From: Eremomyces bilateralis CBS 781.70
Lineage: Eukaryota; Ascomycota; Dothideomycetes; Eremomycetales; Eremomycetaceae
Assembly (NCBI RefSeq): GCF_010015585.1
Contig: NW_022985070.1
Coordinates: 744,001 to 808,000, forward strand
DNA length: 64,000 nt
Reading direction: 5' to 3'
Shown piece after piece: positions 45,442 through 57,900 of the stretch (position 1 is the stretch's first letter; the number at the start of each line of letters is the position of its first letter). Below the pieces are notes generated by a model, which was not told the DNA's origin, ran no database searches, and saw nothing but the letters and a program-made list of their open reading frames with translations. The translations under genes were made by a program, and so were the position numbers.

Positions 45442-47248
45442 ACATGGGGACAGCGAACTGGATTGGTGCACGAGTGGCGGTCCGGAGTTGGGCTGGATCA
45501 GTTGGGATCAGCCATCGGCGTGGGATCATTTCGGCAAGGTGAGCATCGCACTGCGCGATTGCTTTGATCCAGGTGCTTCCATTTATGCCTGAAATGCTTT
45601 CTTATCTATAAATCATATTAGCTCGGCGTGTTGCTAGTGTGTATAGGATTACCCCGGAGACTGCGATGGTGTCTCGAAACCGCGATGGTATGTTTGGCAT
45701 GTCATGAGGAGACGGTCCATTTATAAAGCTCCCTTGAAGGGATCTGTATATCGAAATCGAAGTCATGTCAACGATATAAAATCGAACAAATTGATGAAAG
45801 AAATCCCGTCCACAAAGAAACTGAAGACTGCGGTTCGTCGCACGGACAAAAGAAAGGACGACTCGTCTGGCGTCCACCGTCCTTTTGTATGCATGTTTCT
45901 CAGCCGAATCTTTCACAAATTCGGAGGGTTCACTATTTCACGACAGAATGTATCTGCCGACGAGGCTCACATGTAATGCAAGGCGCTTATAGGAGTCGAA
46001 ACCCGGTCCAGTTACTGTTTCAGGCACCCTCCTGCTCGCTCTCGGGTTCTGATAAGCACCAGGTTCAATTGGTGACCAATCAGCAGCATGATTGAACAAC
46101 GCCAGATGCACTGCACAAATGCACAAGTGGGTTCAATCCGAGATATTCGGCTATCTTGGTGGGCATCCAATAGTAGCAACTGGTTTTAAAGACGTGTGTC
46201 GGTTCCCCTGGTGTGAAGAGCATCTGATTCCGAGTTGAAGTGGGTGTGATGTCTTTTAGTTATGGAGTAGGGTGGTCGCATCGAATGTGACTTTTCAATG
46301 AGTTTCAATGCCGAGTCGCATAGTGTCCGATCGGCCATCGATTACCCCTGTACAGAATATGGTTACTCGCCCTATGCGAGAGATGTAAGTTTCATCAAAG
46401 GCAATATACACCTTCCAGCGCATGTCAAATTCCCGGCCTGTTGCTCATTCCAGGTTGAAAGTAGAGAAAGATACGGTACGTTTGCGATACTACTGATTAA
46501 CTCACGATCACTGTGAAGGGATTGTCCAACCATCATTCTAAAGGCCGGTTGACGAGAGCGTGTCGACGTTATGCAAGCTAAGAGCGAGTGCGAATATGAT
46601 CTTTTGTCGAGACACTTCACATGCTTTGAAGAACACTTGCAGTGTCGTAGAATCAACCACGGCCCCGAACGGTATTATGGTCAGGATGGCTGCACGGATA
46701 TAGTAGCTCTCGCACTGGGGATATCGCTGAATATGATACCCAAAGACCAGGATACTGACACTTTGCGCTTAGAAGACATATCAACCTAGATCGATACATC
46801 AGTCACAAGTTCTATGATATTGGGAGGACCAGCATAAACACAGTCCCGTCGAAGGCATGGACATTGAATCCAACCGGTTGACTATTTGTTACTGCCAGTG
46901 GCAGAGCAACGGATGTGAAGTCACATAAATTATATGACCCCTTATCAACAAAATGACGACATGCATACATCCAGGCATGCTAGCTACTGTATACGACTGC
47001 AGCGCACGTCCACTGGGAATTTGCAATCATTCTCTGCAACATGCACCGCAGAGGCAGATGTAACGATGAGAGTTCGCATGACACCTTTTGTGGTTCCCAT
47101 GCTCTTTTGATATCGATGTGCCTCATGGCTTCCCCGTTGTGCGCCACGCAAATGCGATATCCGACTCCGTATTCGACACTCATGCGACATGCCTGGTATG
47201 ACCGTTGCTAATGCTGTGAAAGGAAGCCTCAATCACGAGATCGAACAC
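45442..47248. other. Intergenic, 1.8 kb
   Basis: Two frames of about 72 codons (46298-46516 and 46571-46789) carry splice-like sites but no family signal. No repeat or RNA gene was recognised. The region is otherwise unexplained. Confidence 0.5.
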
Positions 47249-47948
47249 TCATGTTTTGGGTACCTGGGACTCGAGGTTGCCAATCTGCTTTCGGAGTTGC
47301 ACCCAGAAGTCCTGGCCGGATGCCATGGCATTCGCTGCAAACCATGTTAACCTTCTTTCATTCGCGAAGACACGGTTGGTTTGATGGGGACGTACGCCTA
47401 CTACCCCAAGCCGCTGCTTTTCCAGCGCTTGCACTGCCATCCGATGGCTTCCAATGTCGCACGTCGGCCCCACCCACTGCCCGCGTGTAGCATTGCTTCA
47501 GGAATTCCTTGGTTTCCGCGGAATTGAATCCGTTCACGGGGACATGCTTCTCGTCCGCCGGAGACACCGCCGCCTTTCCGCTCGCATAAGATTGGCTCGC
47601 GGCTCCGGGGGACTGTGGCGCGGACGACTTCTGAGACGCTCCGCGGGTCCAGACGTTCGTTCCCGGAGATTGCAGGTTCCCCGTCTGTTTGTCCCGCGAC
47701 GGGGTGTTGGATCGATCGCGGGAACTGCCAGACGATGGCTGCCGGGGGTTCTGCGGCGCAGCGAGGTTGGCCGGTGGCGGTCGGCGCCAGCTAGAATGGA
47801 AGGTTAATATCCGTACGTGGCTTCTGAAATCGGCAAAGGACCAAGATCATGAACAGCTAGTGGGATACACGACTGGACCGTGGTGTGATGGACTCGAGCA
47901 TGCGTTGGCATCAACATGAACTTACCGGTTCTCGCTTGCGGCGCTCAT
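47249..47948 (-). CDS. Conserved-looking small fungal protein, function unknown
   Basis: Three exons, 47948-47926, 47790-47405 and 47334-47249, give 164 residues. The introns are 135 nt (ending CATTCTAG) and 70 nt (GGTTAACATGG then TTTGCAG). The N-terminus is MSAASENRWRRPPP, followed by a Pro/Ser/Gln/Gly-rich disordered region (RQPSSGSSRDRSN; SGKAAVSP). A compact C-terminal module then appears, about residues 100-164: NGFNSAETKEFLKQCYTRAV, HWKPSDG, and ANAMASGQDFWVQLRKQIGN. I believe this C-terminal block recurs in Aspergillus proteins but cannot name it. It runs divergently from the ribosomal protein gene. No signal peptide, helix or metal site is evident. Confidence 0.65.
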
Positions 47949-48307
47949 GGTGAACCAGGACGAGGGAATGACGCCAAGGAAAGATTCGACAACCGCCTCC
48001 GCAATTCCTCGACGCAAAGGAGGACAAGTTGCGAGAAGCTCGATTAGGCTGATAGCCCTTGACGGCGGATGGAGGAAATGACAACACCATGAGCTGATTG
48101 TCAGTTGTCACATTGCCTACGCGAACGGCGTGAACCGTCCGCCGGATTTAAAGTGGGGCCACACCAGTCGAACTTTCGGACCACATCACTAAAATATTCC
48201 ACAGCACCACCATCGACGCCATCGATTTTACATCTCCAGCACTACTCTCAAATCCCATTGTTGGCGCAGGATAACCACTTCTTTGCGTCCATTCTCAACT
48301 TTTCAAA
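47949..48307. promoter_or_regulatory. Divergent promoter region between unknown gene and rpl22
   Basis: 359 bases between two opposite ATGs; it must serve both genes. I did not identify individual sites with confidence. Confidence 0.5.
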
Positions 48308-48815
48308 ATGGCTCCAGCAACCGTATGACCGCCCCCCTCGTTCCCGTGCCTCGAACTTCAGCTGATCATGTCACAGAAACGTACTGGTGGCGCCAAGGGC
48401 GGAGCGAAGAAGGGCCAGAAGATCACGAAGAAGGTATAGAGAGTTGCCTTCGCGATGGATGGAGAGAGAAGGCGGCTAACATCCCCCCCAGTTCGTCATC
48501 AACGCCGCACAGCCCGCCAACGACAAGATCTTCGACGTCTCTGCCTTCGAGAAGTTCCTCCACGACCGCATCAAGGTGGACGGCCGCACCGGCAACCTCG
48601 GCGACACGATCCAGATCTCGCAGGTTGGCGAGGGCAAGATCGAGGTCGTCGCCCACCAGGAGTTCTCCGGCCGCTACCTCAAGTACCTCACCAAGAAGTT
48701 CTTGAAGAAGCAGCAGCTCCGCGACTGGCTGCGCGTCGTGTCCACCTCCAAGGGCGTCTATGAACTGCGATTCTTCAATGTCATGGACGATGCTGAGGAA
48801 GAGGACGAGGATTAG
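48308..48815 (+). CDS. rpl22: 60S ribosomal protein eL22
   Basis: Exons 48308-48322, 48377-48433 and 48492-48815 give 131 residues. The first coding exon is only five codons (MAPAT). The second encodes a basic tail (KRTGGAKGGAKKGQKITKK), and the third the eL22 fold: FEKFLHDRIKVDGRTGNL, KIEVVAHQEFSGRYLKYLTK, KFLKKQQLRDWLRVVST, ending in an acidic EEEDED. It sits on the large ribosomal subunit. Short introns close to the start are usual for fungal ribosomal protein genes and often carry regulation. Codon use is strongly biased, fitting high expression. The frame closes exactly, and the length matches the family. Confidence 0.96.
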
Positions 48816-49111
48816 ACTTGCGCGCCAACATGGGACCTGTCAAGTGCCTACACTGGTCATTGGCGTCATAGCTAGTCCAGCATGTATCCTAGAATCACCG
48901 GGAAAGCATGAGAATCAATAATGGTGTTGACAGAGACTTTCTATGGCCCCTCGTTTTAATGCGTCATTGTTCGTGTCTATCATCGTTATCCATCGTCCAT
49001 GCCCAACTCGTGCAACCGGTCGTTTTAGCCGGCACGTGAGGTCTGAATATTACACCTCTCGCACGGTTCCAATATTTCGGAGACAGCGTCCGCATTCGAA
49101 GCGTGTAGCAA

Positions 49112-50762
49112 CTAGTAATCCATGAGATCACCATATGACCCATTTGAACCCGCCACGTCCTCCATCGTCATGGCCTGGCCGCCCCTCAGTGCCTCCATGT
49201 GAGGTCCGCGACCTTTGCCAGAGGCGACCACTAGGTTGGCATGCAACATATTCATGCGCATTAACCGCAGCCGCAACGTCCGCTCGTACGACTGAGCCAT
49301 GTCAAGCGCTTGGGCTTGCAGGGCCGATCGGGGATGTGGAGTGGGGGAGATGAGTAGCTGAGGAGCTGTTAGTGTCTCCGTTGGAAAAGTATCGTAGAGA
49401 GGCTTACTCGATCCACCAGGTCTAGCCGTGCCTCCAGAGACCCCCTTTTGATCATGTCCACTAATTCCTCCTCGATTGGTCGCCCATCGGTGGACGGGAA
49501 CCGTGTCTGCATCTCGTCCAGCGTGACCTTATTGAACGGTTTAAAGTACTGCACGATGCTCTTCCGCCGCACCAGTTCGTAGAGCTGGAGCAGATGCGGC
49601 TGCAGGTAGACGTCTAGCAAGTAGTCGTTGCGGTGCGAGTCTAGGATTTCGAGGCAGGCGGAGTAGTTGCAGGAGCAGAAGAGGGAGATGGCCCGACGAA
49701 TGTGCGGTTCCAGTTCCAGGAAATGTCGGAACGTCGCGCTGTCGAGGACCCTCTCTTTGAGCTCTTGGGGGCTCATGGATGCCAGCGCACAGAGACCGCC
49801 GTAGACGGCAATGTCGTTGCCTGTTATCAGCTCTTTCTGAAAGTCGATCCCCGCACGTGGTTCTAGGGCCGTATAAGATTGCGGGGTTGCAATGAAACTC
49901 CTCGCCGCGTCGGCATAGTTCTTCGCGGCGAGTGAGACGAGACCGTTCAAGGGCGGCAGGAGGGCGTCGATAATGTCTTTGTCCTCGGTCGGAAGGGGTT
50001 GAGCGAGGACGCGCTGGATGGCGTTCCCGAGGTGGTGGAGCTGCTTGGTGGCAAGGTGGACCATGGCCAGCTTGAGGAATAGTTCGATTTCATGACGGGC
50101 GGTTTGTCGGAATTCCCGGGCGCGGGCGTATGCTTTCAAGGCACTGCCGAAGTCCCCGATCTGGTACGCGTGGAAGGCGATGTCTTCATTTGCCATCTAC
50201 GCTGCTGTCAGCTGCCTGGCTTTCGAAGCCGCCTGAAATGCCCAGGCCGGAGTGAGTTTCTGAACGCTTACACGAATGCTCTCTCGGATCATGTTGTTCT
50301 TGTACCCTTTCAGCTCCTGATCCAACCGGTCCGATTCCGCCTTCTCCACCAGCTTCGTCCGGGCGACCCAGTCCAGGTCTGTCTCGCTCAGCGGATCTCC
50401 CGGCACGATCTTCTGCAAGATCTCCATGACCTGCATGTAGGCATCCACATCTTTGCCGCGTCGGGCCTCTTCCATCGCCAGTCGGAGCGCATCCAGACAC
50501 AGGCACGTCGACGTGGCGCCGATGGACTTTAACCGGTCGAGTTTTGTTCTTCCTGTGGCGGGATCAGCAACGGCGTCATGTCTGCGTGGAACGGGGTAGC
50601 CGGACCTTGGTAGTTGGAGATGTATGATTCGAGGTCGAATTTGGGAGGTTCTGCGGAGTCTTAGTCAGCGGACGAGCTATTCTATAGCATAGGAGACGTA
50701 CCATGGACAACAACGAGCCCATTTTGGGCGCGGTTATTGAAGAATTCGGAATTGGCAGCCAT
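49112..50762 (-). CDS. csnA: COP9 signalosome subunit 1
   Basis: Five exons, 50762-50702, 50650-50606, 50552-50272, 50196-49408 and 49357-49112, give 473 residues. After KFDLESYISNYQGRTKLDRL comes a TPR-like helical repeat body (LCLDALRLAMEEARRGKD; DIAFHAYQIGDFGSALKAYA), then the PCI winged helix (LYELVRRKSIVQYFKPFNKV, LDEMQTRFP, EEELVDMIKRGSLEARLD). This Rpn7/CSN1 layout, with the short MAANSEFF N-terminus, supports CSN1 rather than the proteasome lid subunit Rpn7. In Aspergillus nidulans the complex deneddylates cullins and controls development and secondary metabolism. The C-terminus ends GSNGSYGDLMDY. It runs tail-to-tail with the rpl22 gene. Confidence 0.9.
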
Positions 50763-51597
50763 GGTGAGTTTGCGGCGATGTCGTGCGGCGGTTGGTAGGT
50801 GCCCGTTCGGACGGCTTAGTCCATAGCTGGTGAGGAATGGTTTGGATTACGAGCTAGGAGGGTTGATCATTCGTAAACTGGTTCCGTTTGGTCCTTCAAA
50901 TTTTCATGCGTTTCCAGCGTGTGTATCAGTGTACAATATGTTCAAGGTACGAGCAAGTGAAGTTATCGTAGTGAAGTTATCATATGGCTGGAGCTCCAGG
51001 TTAAGCAGGAGCTCGGGGTGAGCTTACAGTGTCATGGATGCCTTACCGACTATCGGCTTGATGCCTGAGGCACCAAGGCACCAATAGAGTATAGCACGTG
51101 ATATGACGCAAGTATGGAATTGTTCCATGCGTTCTGGGCTCAGGCACTCTTCACCATCGACAGGCGATATGATTGAAAAGCATGTTTATGGGTTACTGAT
51201 ACAAACTCTATCAATGACTGAGCAGGCCAGTGACCTGCACAAGCCCAACTTTTCCAGTCCTATGGTCATGTCATCGGCATTAGCCATGTAGCCGTCGTCA
51301 AGTCCCCATGTCCCGTAGGCCGTTAATACACCAGACATCCCGTATCGTCAAAGTGGGTGGCCCTTCGTGTTCCTGCCGACCCATATTAAGACCTTCCAAA
51401 CGCCGCAAATGATTCGAATCGACAAATGACACGGGCCGAATGGGCGTGCAATAAAAGCCACCAACCATCCGGCGTTGAATGAAAGTAGACGCGTGACCCA
51501 AGTGGGGTCCGCGTCGTCCCCAAACCCCTTCCCATAAAAGTACAGAACTCATAGCATACAACTGGACCACTTTTCAGAGCATCGGGGATGCATCATC
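50763..51597. other. Intergenic
   Basis: It lies between the csnA start and the 3' end of the C2H2 gene. Only short frames are present, and no repeat or RNA gene was recognised. Confidence 0.55.
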
Positions 51598-54304
51598 TCA
51601 GATCAAGAACGGCGTCGATTCAACGTTGACCAGGTTATCGGGCACCCACGGACCTTTCTCCTCCTCAGTCGCGCCCAGCAGAGCCGATGCACGCTCCAAG
51701 GTTCGGATATCCAGGTCCGTCACGTAGTTCTTGGTATCGAGGTTGACGCGGACCTCGAACTCGCGATCCAACATCATGTCGTCCTTCCATAGTCGACGAG
51801 GGCCGTCGTACACGCAGATGACCCGCTTCTTCATGTTCATACGGTCGACTGGACAACCCCAAGACGTGGGATAGTTCTTTCGCCTCTTGCGGCCGGACGT
51901 CTGCCCCGTGAAGGGTACGCCGCCCTTGCTGAACGTGAGACCGGCGCGGGTTCCAACGTGACCAGTTCCTCTCCCACCAGTGGTCTTGGCGATGCGGTTG
52001 TGAGGGTTGCCACCCCCGACGTGCTGCGAAGGGCCGACACCTCGGGGATGTGCTAATTGTCACATTGGATCTTCTTTCCGGGACCGGATGCCGCCCTTGC
52101 CGGAGCGTGGATCGCTGCTGTTGCCGTCCCCGCTCTCCTCATTGTCCGCATCGTCGTCGTCCTCATCTTCGTACGGGGGAAGGCTGAAGTCCATGCCGTC
52201 TGAAAGTTTATGGCGTGTGAGGGACTCCTTGACATTCTCGTCGTTCTGGACCGACTCGAGGTTCTTCTGGTTGATGGCCTCGCTCGGCTCAATCTGCTGC
52301 ACGACGCGAAGGACACAGTCGTCGAGATGCTCGTAAAACTCCTGGGCGGTCGGGAAGACGATGCTACATGTGGAGCAGGTGCCCGATGTATTGTTTTGAG
52401 GGTTTTGTCCTTTCCTGCCTGGGCTCCTCTTCCGGCTATTGGGTGGGGTTTGTTCCACTCCATGGACCGAAGTCAGATGTCGCTTGAAGACATCGGCGCG
52501 GTTGAAACTCTTCTCCGCTGCGGAACCCGAGCCCGGGCAGAAGCCGCACACCATGGTACCCTTGTAATGGGTCAACGTATGACGGTTCTTGTCATACTTC
52601 CGTGCGAATCCTTTCACGTGGTATTCGCAGGTTTGGATCGGGCACTTCTCGGGCCGCTCGGTTTGGTGGGTCAACATATGGGCCTTGAGGTCCTTGAAGA
52701 CACGACCACAGTCCCCGATCGGGCAAAGCCCCTTGGGGTCCTCCTCGAGATCGGAACGACTTGATCGCGAATGCCTTGACGCCTGTGAGCCAATAGACTG
52801 TCGTCGTGATTCGTTGAAGGTAGGATAGGGCTCGTATCGGTTTCGTGGCGATTGGCTGCCATGGGTAATGTTTCTCGAACTGACCCGAGGGTGGCTATGG
52901 CCCGAATTTTGAGAATAGGCCGGGGAAGGGGGGTGTTCGACGTTGGTGAGATGGGGCGATGCGGTCCCGCCATTGAATCCGGTTGGGTATAAGTAGGGAG
53001 CAGCGAAATGATTGGCGATAAGAGAAGGATCTAAAAGCACGGTCGGAGTTAGCTGCTGCTAAGAGGGTTTGCAAAGCTTCTTCAAGATATATGAAGATCG
53101 ATAAAGCAAGGATAAGGAAAAACCAACAAGAAGACTCCAACGGAGGAACGAAAATGCCGCTGCTTTGATGAAAGAATGGAGATGAAAGAGATTCAGAAGA
53201 CGCAGGAAAGTTGCCCTGGACGGGCTCTACTGCCGCGGATGGGGGCCAAATTTGATGCGAGAGGAGCGAATTTCTTCGAGGAGCCACCGGTGACCCCGCC
53301 ACCGACCTTGGGCCCCCATGTGGTTCCTGCTGTGGCACTTGAGAGCATCGAAGATATGGAGACGCCATCCTGGAGGCTGGGAGGCTTGGAGACTTGAACA
53401 TCCCGCCATCCTGCGATTCGATGGGGGTGACGGTCGACCCGTTTGACCTAGGGATCTCGGTCGGGGTGGTGGCGGTCGGCGACGATGTGTTCTCCAGGAA
53501 AGGGCGGGCAATTGAAGATCTTCTCGGATATCGCAACACAGGCGACTTGAAAGACTCGGAAGAAGAAGGAAAGGCAGAAGACACGCTAAAATGAGACAAC
53601 GAAGGAACTTCAGATGACTCACCCACGCAGCCCGGATCCTTCGGAGCTGCAGCCAGAATGGGACCAGCATCGTAAGAGGAGCTGCTGATGAATGCCTGCG
53701 ACATTGGGAATCCCTCCGCTTGGCTCAAGCCCAGTCCGGCGTATGACCAAGCCTCGAAGGCCGCAGGAAGGGCGGGCGACGGGATCGTCGAGCTGCTAGT
53801 GCTTGAGAGGGACCCGGTCGAGTCGGATGCGGTCGAGAGCCGTGGTGCATTCATGTCCAGCGGCTGGAGAGGAGATTCCGGCGGGCTATACGGATTCTCG
53901 AAGGTCCCGCCCGTTTGCGATGGATCCAGTGGGAAGCGAGCATCGGGGAGTTCGGCCGGGGTGAAGAAAGGCGCCTGCAGGGATTGGAGACTTTCCATGC
54001 TGCTGATGGGGGTGCTGGTAGAAACGGTGTCCAAGTATTGGGCATACGCCGTGTGGGCCGCCGACTGCTCATCGTACAACTGCGCAGTGAAGAAGTCTTG
54101 GTCCGACATGTTTTGAGGGTACATGTAGGATGAGGGCATGTTAGGATTCGTGGATGTGGGACTATCGGTCCGCTTGTCAGCATGGGGATCTTGATCAATA
54201 TCCTGATCGATATCTTGATCGATATCTTGATCGATATCTTGATCGATATCTTGATCGATATCTTGATCGGTATTTTGATCGGTATCCTTATTTGAGTCTG
54301 ACAT
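51598..54304 (-). CDS. C2H2 zinc-finger transcription factor with a conditionally reached C-terminal tail
   Basis: Modelled exons 54304-53128, 53030-52101 and 52052-51598 give 853 residues. The N-terminal half is disordered (Asp-Gln repeat, Ser/Pro-rich). The finger block reads LCPIGDCGRVFKDLKAHMLTH, KCPIQTCEYHVKGFARKYDK (with HTLTH) and MVCGFC with HLTSVH, then TCSTCSIVFPTAQEFYEHLDD. An acidic stretch (PPYEDEDDDDADNEESGDG) follows. The same frame then meets UGA (52062-52060), and coding resumes as AHPRGVGPSQHVGGGNPHNR through RKRRKNYPTSWGC and KKRVICVYDGPRRLWKDDMM to TGA at 51598. A 48-nt GC-AG intron (52100-52053) removes the stop. Alternatively UGA-CAA-UUA is read through. The first intron uses a weak GTTGGT donor. 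The start is at 54304, or the Met four codons earlier. Targets are unknown. Confidence 0.75.
54193..54288. repeat. 12-bp in-frame tandem repeat encoding Asp-Gln-Asp-Ile
   Basis: Eight 12-base units (consensus GATCGATATCTT on the plus strand): five identical, three at the edges changed. Read on the minus strand they encode DQDI repeats near the start of the C2H2 factor. Such arrays vary in copy number by slippage without breaking the frame. Confidence 0.95.
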
Positions 54305-54840
54305 GATTGGGATCATAGATAGGGTCGTATGAGGGGAATAGAAATGGCGCGAAAAGAATGGGCGTGCTTTGTCTGAACTACAAAGTGGAAGGATAAAAAT
54401 GCTTTGTGACAGAGTGAAGATGCTCCTCATCGCGAGGCCAGAAAGATTTATAAGAAACAGGAAACTCACTCTTTCACAACGAAAGGGGGCGCTGGGGGGG
54501 GAGGAGCGAACTGATCAGCGGCGGGATCCAAACGAGGGACTCGCCTTGCACGCCGTCGTCGAGACGATGACCGGGATCGCCCGCCCATTACTTCCCATTC
54601 AGGGTCTCCGGGAGGAGCAAGTGTGGAACAGATGAACAGTGGAAGTCAGGATGCAACTTCGGTAGAATGCAGGACACCAATCACTGGAACGGACAATTGC
54701 ACTCAACCACAACTGTTCTTCTCAGTTCTCCTCAGTGGTACTCGGATTCTTGGGAATTGACACAAACGTGGAAGTGGATAGAAAACCAGGTGCACGTGTT
54801 GCGGAGGTAGAAATTAGTAATAAGGCAGGGACTGTAGCTG

Positions 54841-54900
54841 GTGCAGCGACGGGTGCAGTGAAGGGTGCAGTGAAGGGTGCAGTGAAGGGTGCAGCGACTG
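54841..54900. repeat. Five-unit 12-bp tandem repeat (GTGCAGTGAAGG)
   Basis: Five 12-base units, the middle three identical. It lies in an open frame (54735-55022) that would give Gly-Ala-Val-Lys repeats, but nothing else supports coding. Confidence 0.9.
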
Positions 54901-57900
54901 ATAAGGCTGATGCCCCACAGCAGAATGTGTGTCGTTCTGAATTGCAGTTGCCTTGTTGGCCACGGCAGTTTATCCTGACACTAGAACAAGGTGAAGGGTG
55001 GATGAAGTATCAACAATTATAATCATCAACAATAGCAACAACAATAGGATGGAAGTGTGGAAGCATATGAGAGGGATGGAGTTCCTGGAAATGAAGAATT
55101 AGACTTGAATAGAAATGGCACAGTGAGGAAGGATATGTAGGGTGTTAGCAATCTGGAACTGAATTTAGAAAGGCTTCGAACCCGTCCGGAGAAGGGGGGG
55201 CGCAGTCGATATAAGAAGATCTTTTTTGGTTTTCGGGGGGATTGGGGGGATGGGGGGAGGCATAGTCACCACCACGAAAATGCGCAGCACCATGACACAC
55301 CATCCGCCGACGTTCCCCCCGATCTAGGACAACACCACGACATAATTAGGTAGTATGCTGCACCGCACGATTTCCAAGCCCTCCTCCAAATCCAGAAAAG
55401 AGCGGAGCCGTCCAACCGTTCGCTTTTGATTGACGCGAACAACACCGACTGCTCTCCACCACGATGCCCACCGCGTCCAGAGATCAGACACCGACCCGAA
55501 CCATGCAGGGCTCCAAGCCGCCGAATGCTGCCAATCTAGCCAGTGCGCCCAATGGAACCTCTCTCCCTTGTCGAGCCTTACGGCGCCCGCGACCATGGGT
55601 GAGTGATGGGTATGCATGTCCGCTCGTCTGTACTCCCGAACTTCCCTGTCCCTGCAGAGCATCATCAAAGAGTCGACTCAGTCAAGGACCCACGGCTACC
55701 GGGGATCTTTCCATCTGGCTGTTTTCGGTTTGGGGGCATGCTGGGCTGGGCCGAGTGGGGATGGACGCGGTCCCTTTTGGCAGGGAATAGAAGGGGAGTC
55801 CCCCGGTGATCCATAACTAGTGACGGCGAGCATCTTGCACAGCAAATCCCCTGTTCCTCCGCCTCGCCGCCTCTTCGCGCAGCCCGAAGGTGTCTGCGCC
55901 ATAAATCCTCTGCACCACGAGTCGGTCTGCCATTCTACTTCTGTGACCACCCCTTTCGTCCTGTGTGCTCCAGTAGCCCTCCCTAGTGTAGGGTAATTGC
56001 CCACTAAATCAATAATTATCAATGATTTTCTCGCGTCTTCGTTTGATAAGTCGGCAGCATGCCAATCTCATCTCGTCTAGGATCGTAAGACAATAATGTC
56101 AAGAAAATAATACTGGTATTTGAGTCAAGGTCGAAACCAAACTCATTCCAATTCTCAATCGCGGCCCGCTTCCTTATCCACTTTCCACAGTGCTGTGGCC
56201 GAAACTCGGACCTCTTAGAAGTCATTGCGACAGTGCTGATCTCGTTCCTGAATCCTGAATTCCTATTTCTCCATTTGGCGGGGTAATCATGATCCGTCAA
56301 TGGGCCGTCATACTACGTATTTTTTAGGGAGGACACTGAGCTTCTCCAGTCGTAACGCGGATGTGTACCAACGGTGAAGACTCATGGTTATCAAGACCAA
56401 CCATGGTTCACGGCAGAAAATCTCGCATGATTGACGAATCGGGCAGTGGAAATGCCGTTTGGAAATGCCGTTGTTTACTTTTCTCGACCATCATGGTCAC
56501 TCTGATGTAATAGAAGTCAACAAATCTCGTTGTGGGGAGGAACGGTGGTCCCTGAGCCACGGCTCTCCTGGAGTAGGGTACCAACCGGAAGTTTCCTTGA
56601 CGAAGTGGTTCAGAATTCAAGATTTATAATCATCGAATTAATTAGTTCTGTATCGCGGGAACGTAGAATTTAGAAACCCGTCAAAGGGCCTGGGCGGACC
56701 GGTCCAGATATGTATCGTCCTCCCCCTTTGACGTGTCAATCACGCAATAATGATCCAACTTTCAAGAGGCATGCGCGTCTTTGGAGGGAAGGGAGGGGAC
56801 CAGTCATTGGCCTGCCAAAGAAAAAGAGGCTCGAATGGTGGCCTTCTCAAAATAATCCCGAAAATGCCACTATGATGCCAAACTACGACCACGTTTAAGT
56901 GTCACAAACCAGTGAACCACCGGGTCAGGAATGCTCGTTAGTATGACCAGCGACGGTAAGTACCTTGATAAATCGATGAGAATTGAGAAGTTTTGATTTC
57001 GAAGGGTCCACACCGATTAGGAAGAAAGAGGCGAGCCGAAGGCTTGTTCTGGACGCGCCGACGGGGATAGATGTTGGATGGGCAGGGGAGCTTGTCTGTT
57101 TGTTTGACAGATCAGCAAATCTGCAGGATGTGAATGTCTTATGTCACCGGGCGACGTGGTCCTGTATCGCCGATCGTTGGATCATTTGGACTTCTCGAGT
57201 TATTGAGAAGGCAGGGTTCGAAGACAGTGAAGATGCCCAGGAGAACTGCTGTTCAGACTTCAGAGGCAAAGTGTTAGCAGAAAGATTCTGTCATGCGATG
57301 CTTCGTGACGTTGGTGACATGGTGGCTGGGCGGGCTCGTCCACAAGGGCGGAACGGGCGCTGGTGAGTCCGTCAGAGATGGCTGCAAAGCGAGTCTGGGA
57401 TCTCGGTTTGGCCGAAGTGGCACTGGCGCCGTCTGGCGGCGTGCCCCCCCATCCTCAAAAGTATCCGATCCTCTACTACCATTACGATAACAGAATCAGA
57501 TTAGATGTTCGTATGTGTGGCATTATTAACAGTGAATGATTTGCTGGGTGGCTAATTCCGCCGTTTTGAGAAGACGGTATCACGGCATCTTGCAAGGTCA
57601 TCCGAAGCGGTGCGACGATTCCACTTCGTCAGTACATGTGACGCTCCAATGAGACCAACCCCATGTGACGACAGAAATCGGATGGTTGCATGATGCGTAC
57701 GATAGATTGGATGTCGTGGTAAGAAGAAATGTCGCCGACGAGAAAATCTGCAGAGCGGACATGGAGTTGAGGCTTGGAGAAACGGAGAGGCGGTGGAAAT
57801 AGCGGCGGGAGACGCAAGAGAAGGAGCAGTCGAAAGTTCCATTGCGGGAAACACCCCTACTAGTTCCTATATTTGGCAGCCGCTAGGCCTATTTAGGATT

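Noticed and set aside
46090-46145. tRNA-like T-loop sequence (GGGTTCAATCC)
   Set aside because: No acceptor stem, A box or anticodon arm could be matched around it.
53563-53599. Possible 37-nt intron inside exon one of the C2H2 gene (GTGAGT...TTTTAG)
   Set aside because: Too short, and its removal would shift out of the long Ser/Pro-rich frame.
54735-55022. Frame with Gly-Ala-Val-Lys repeats
   Set aside because: A microsatellite-like repeat in a random open frame, with no splice or family support.
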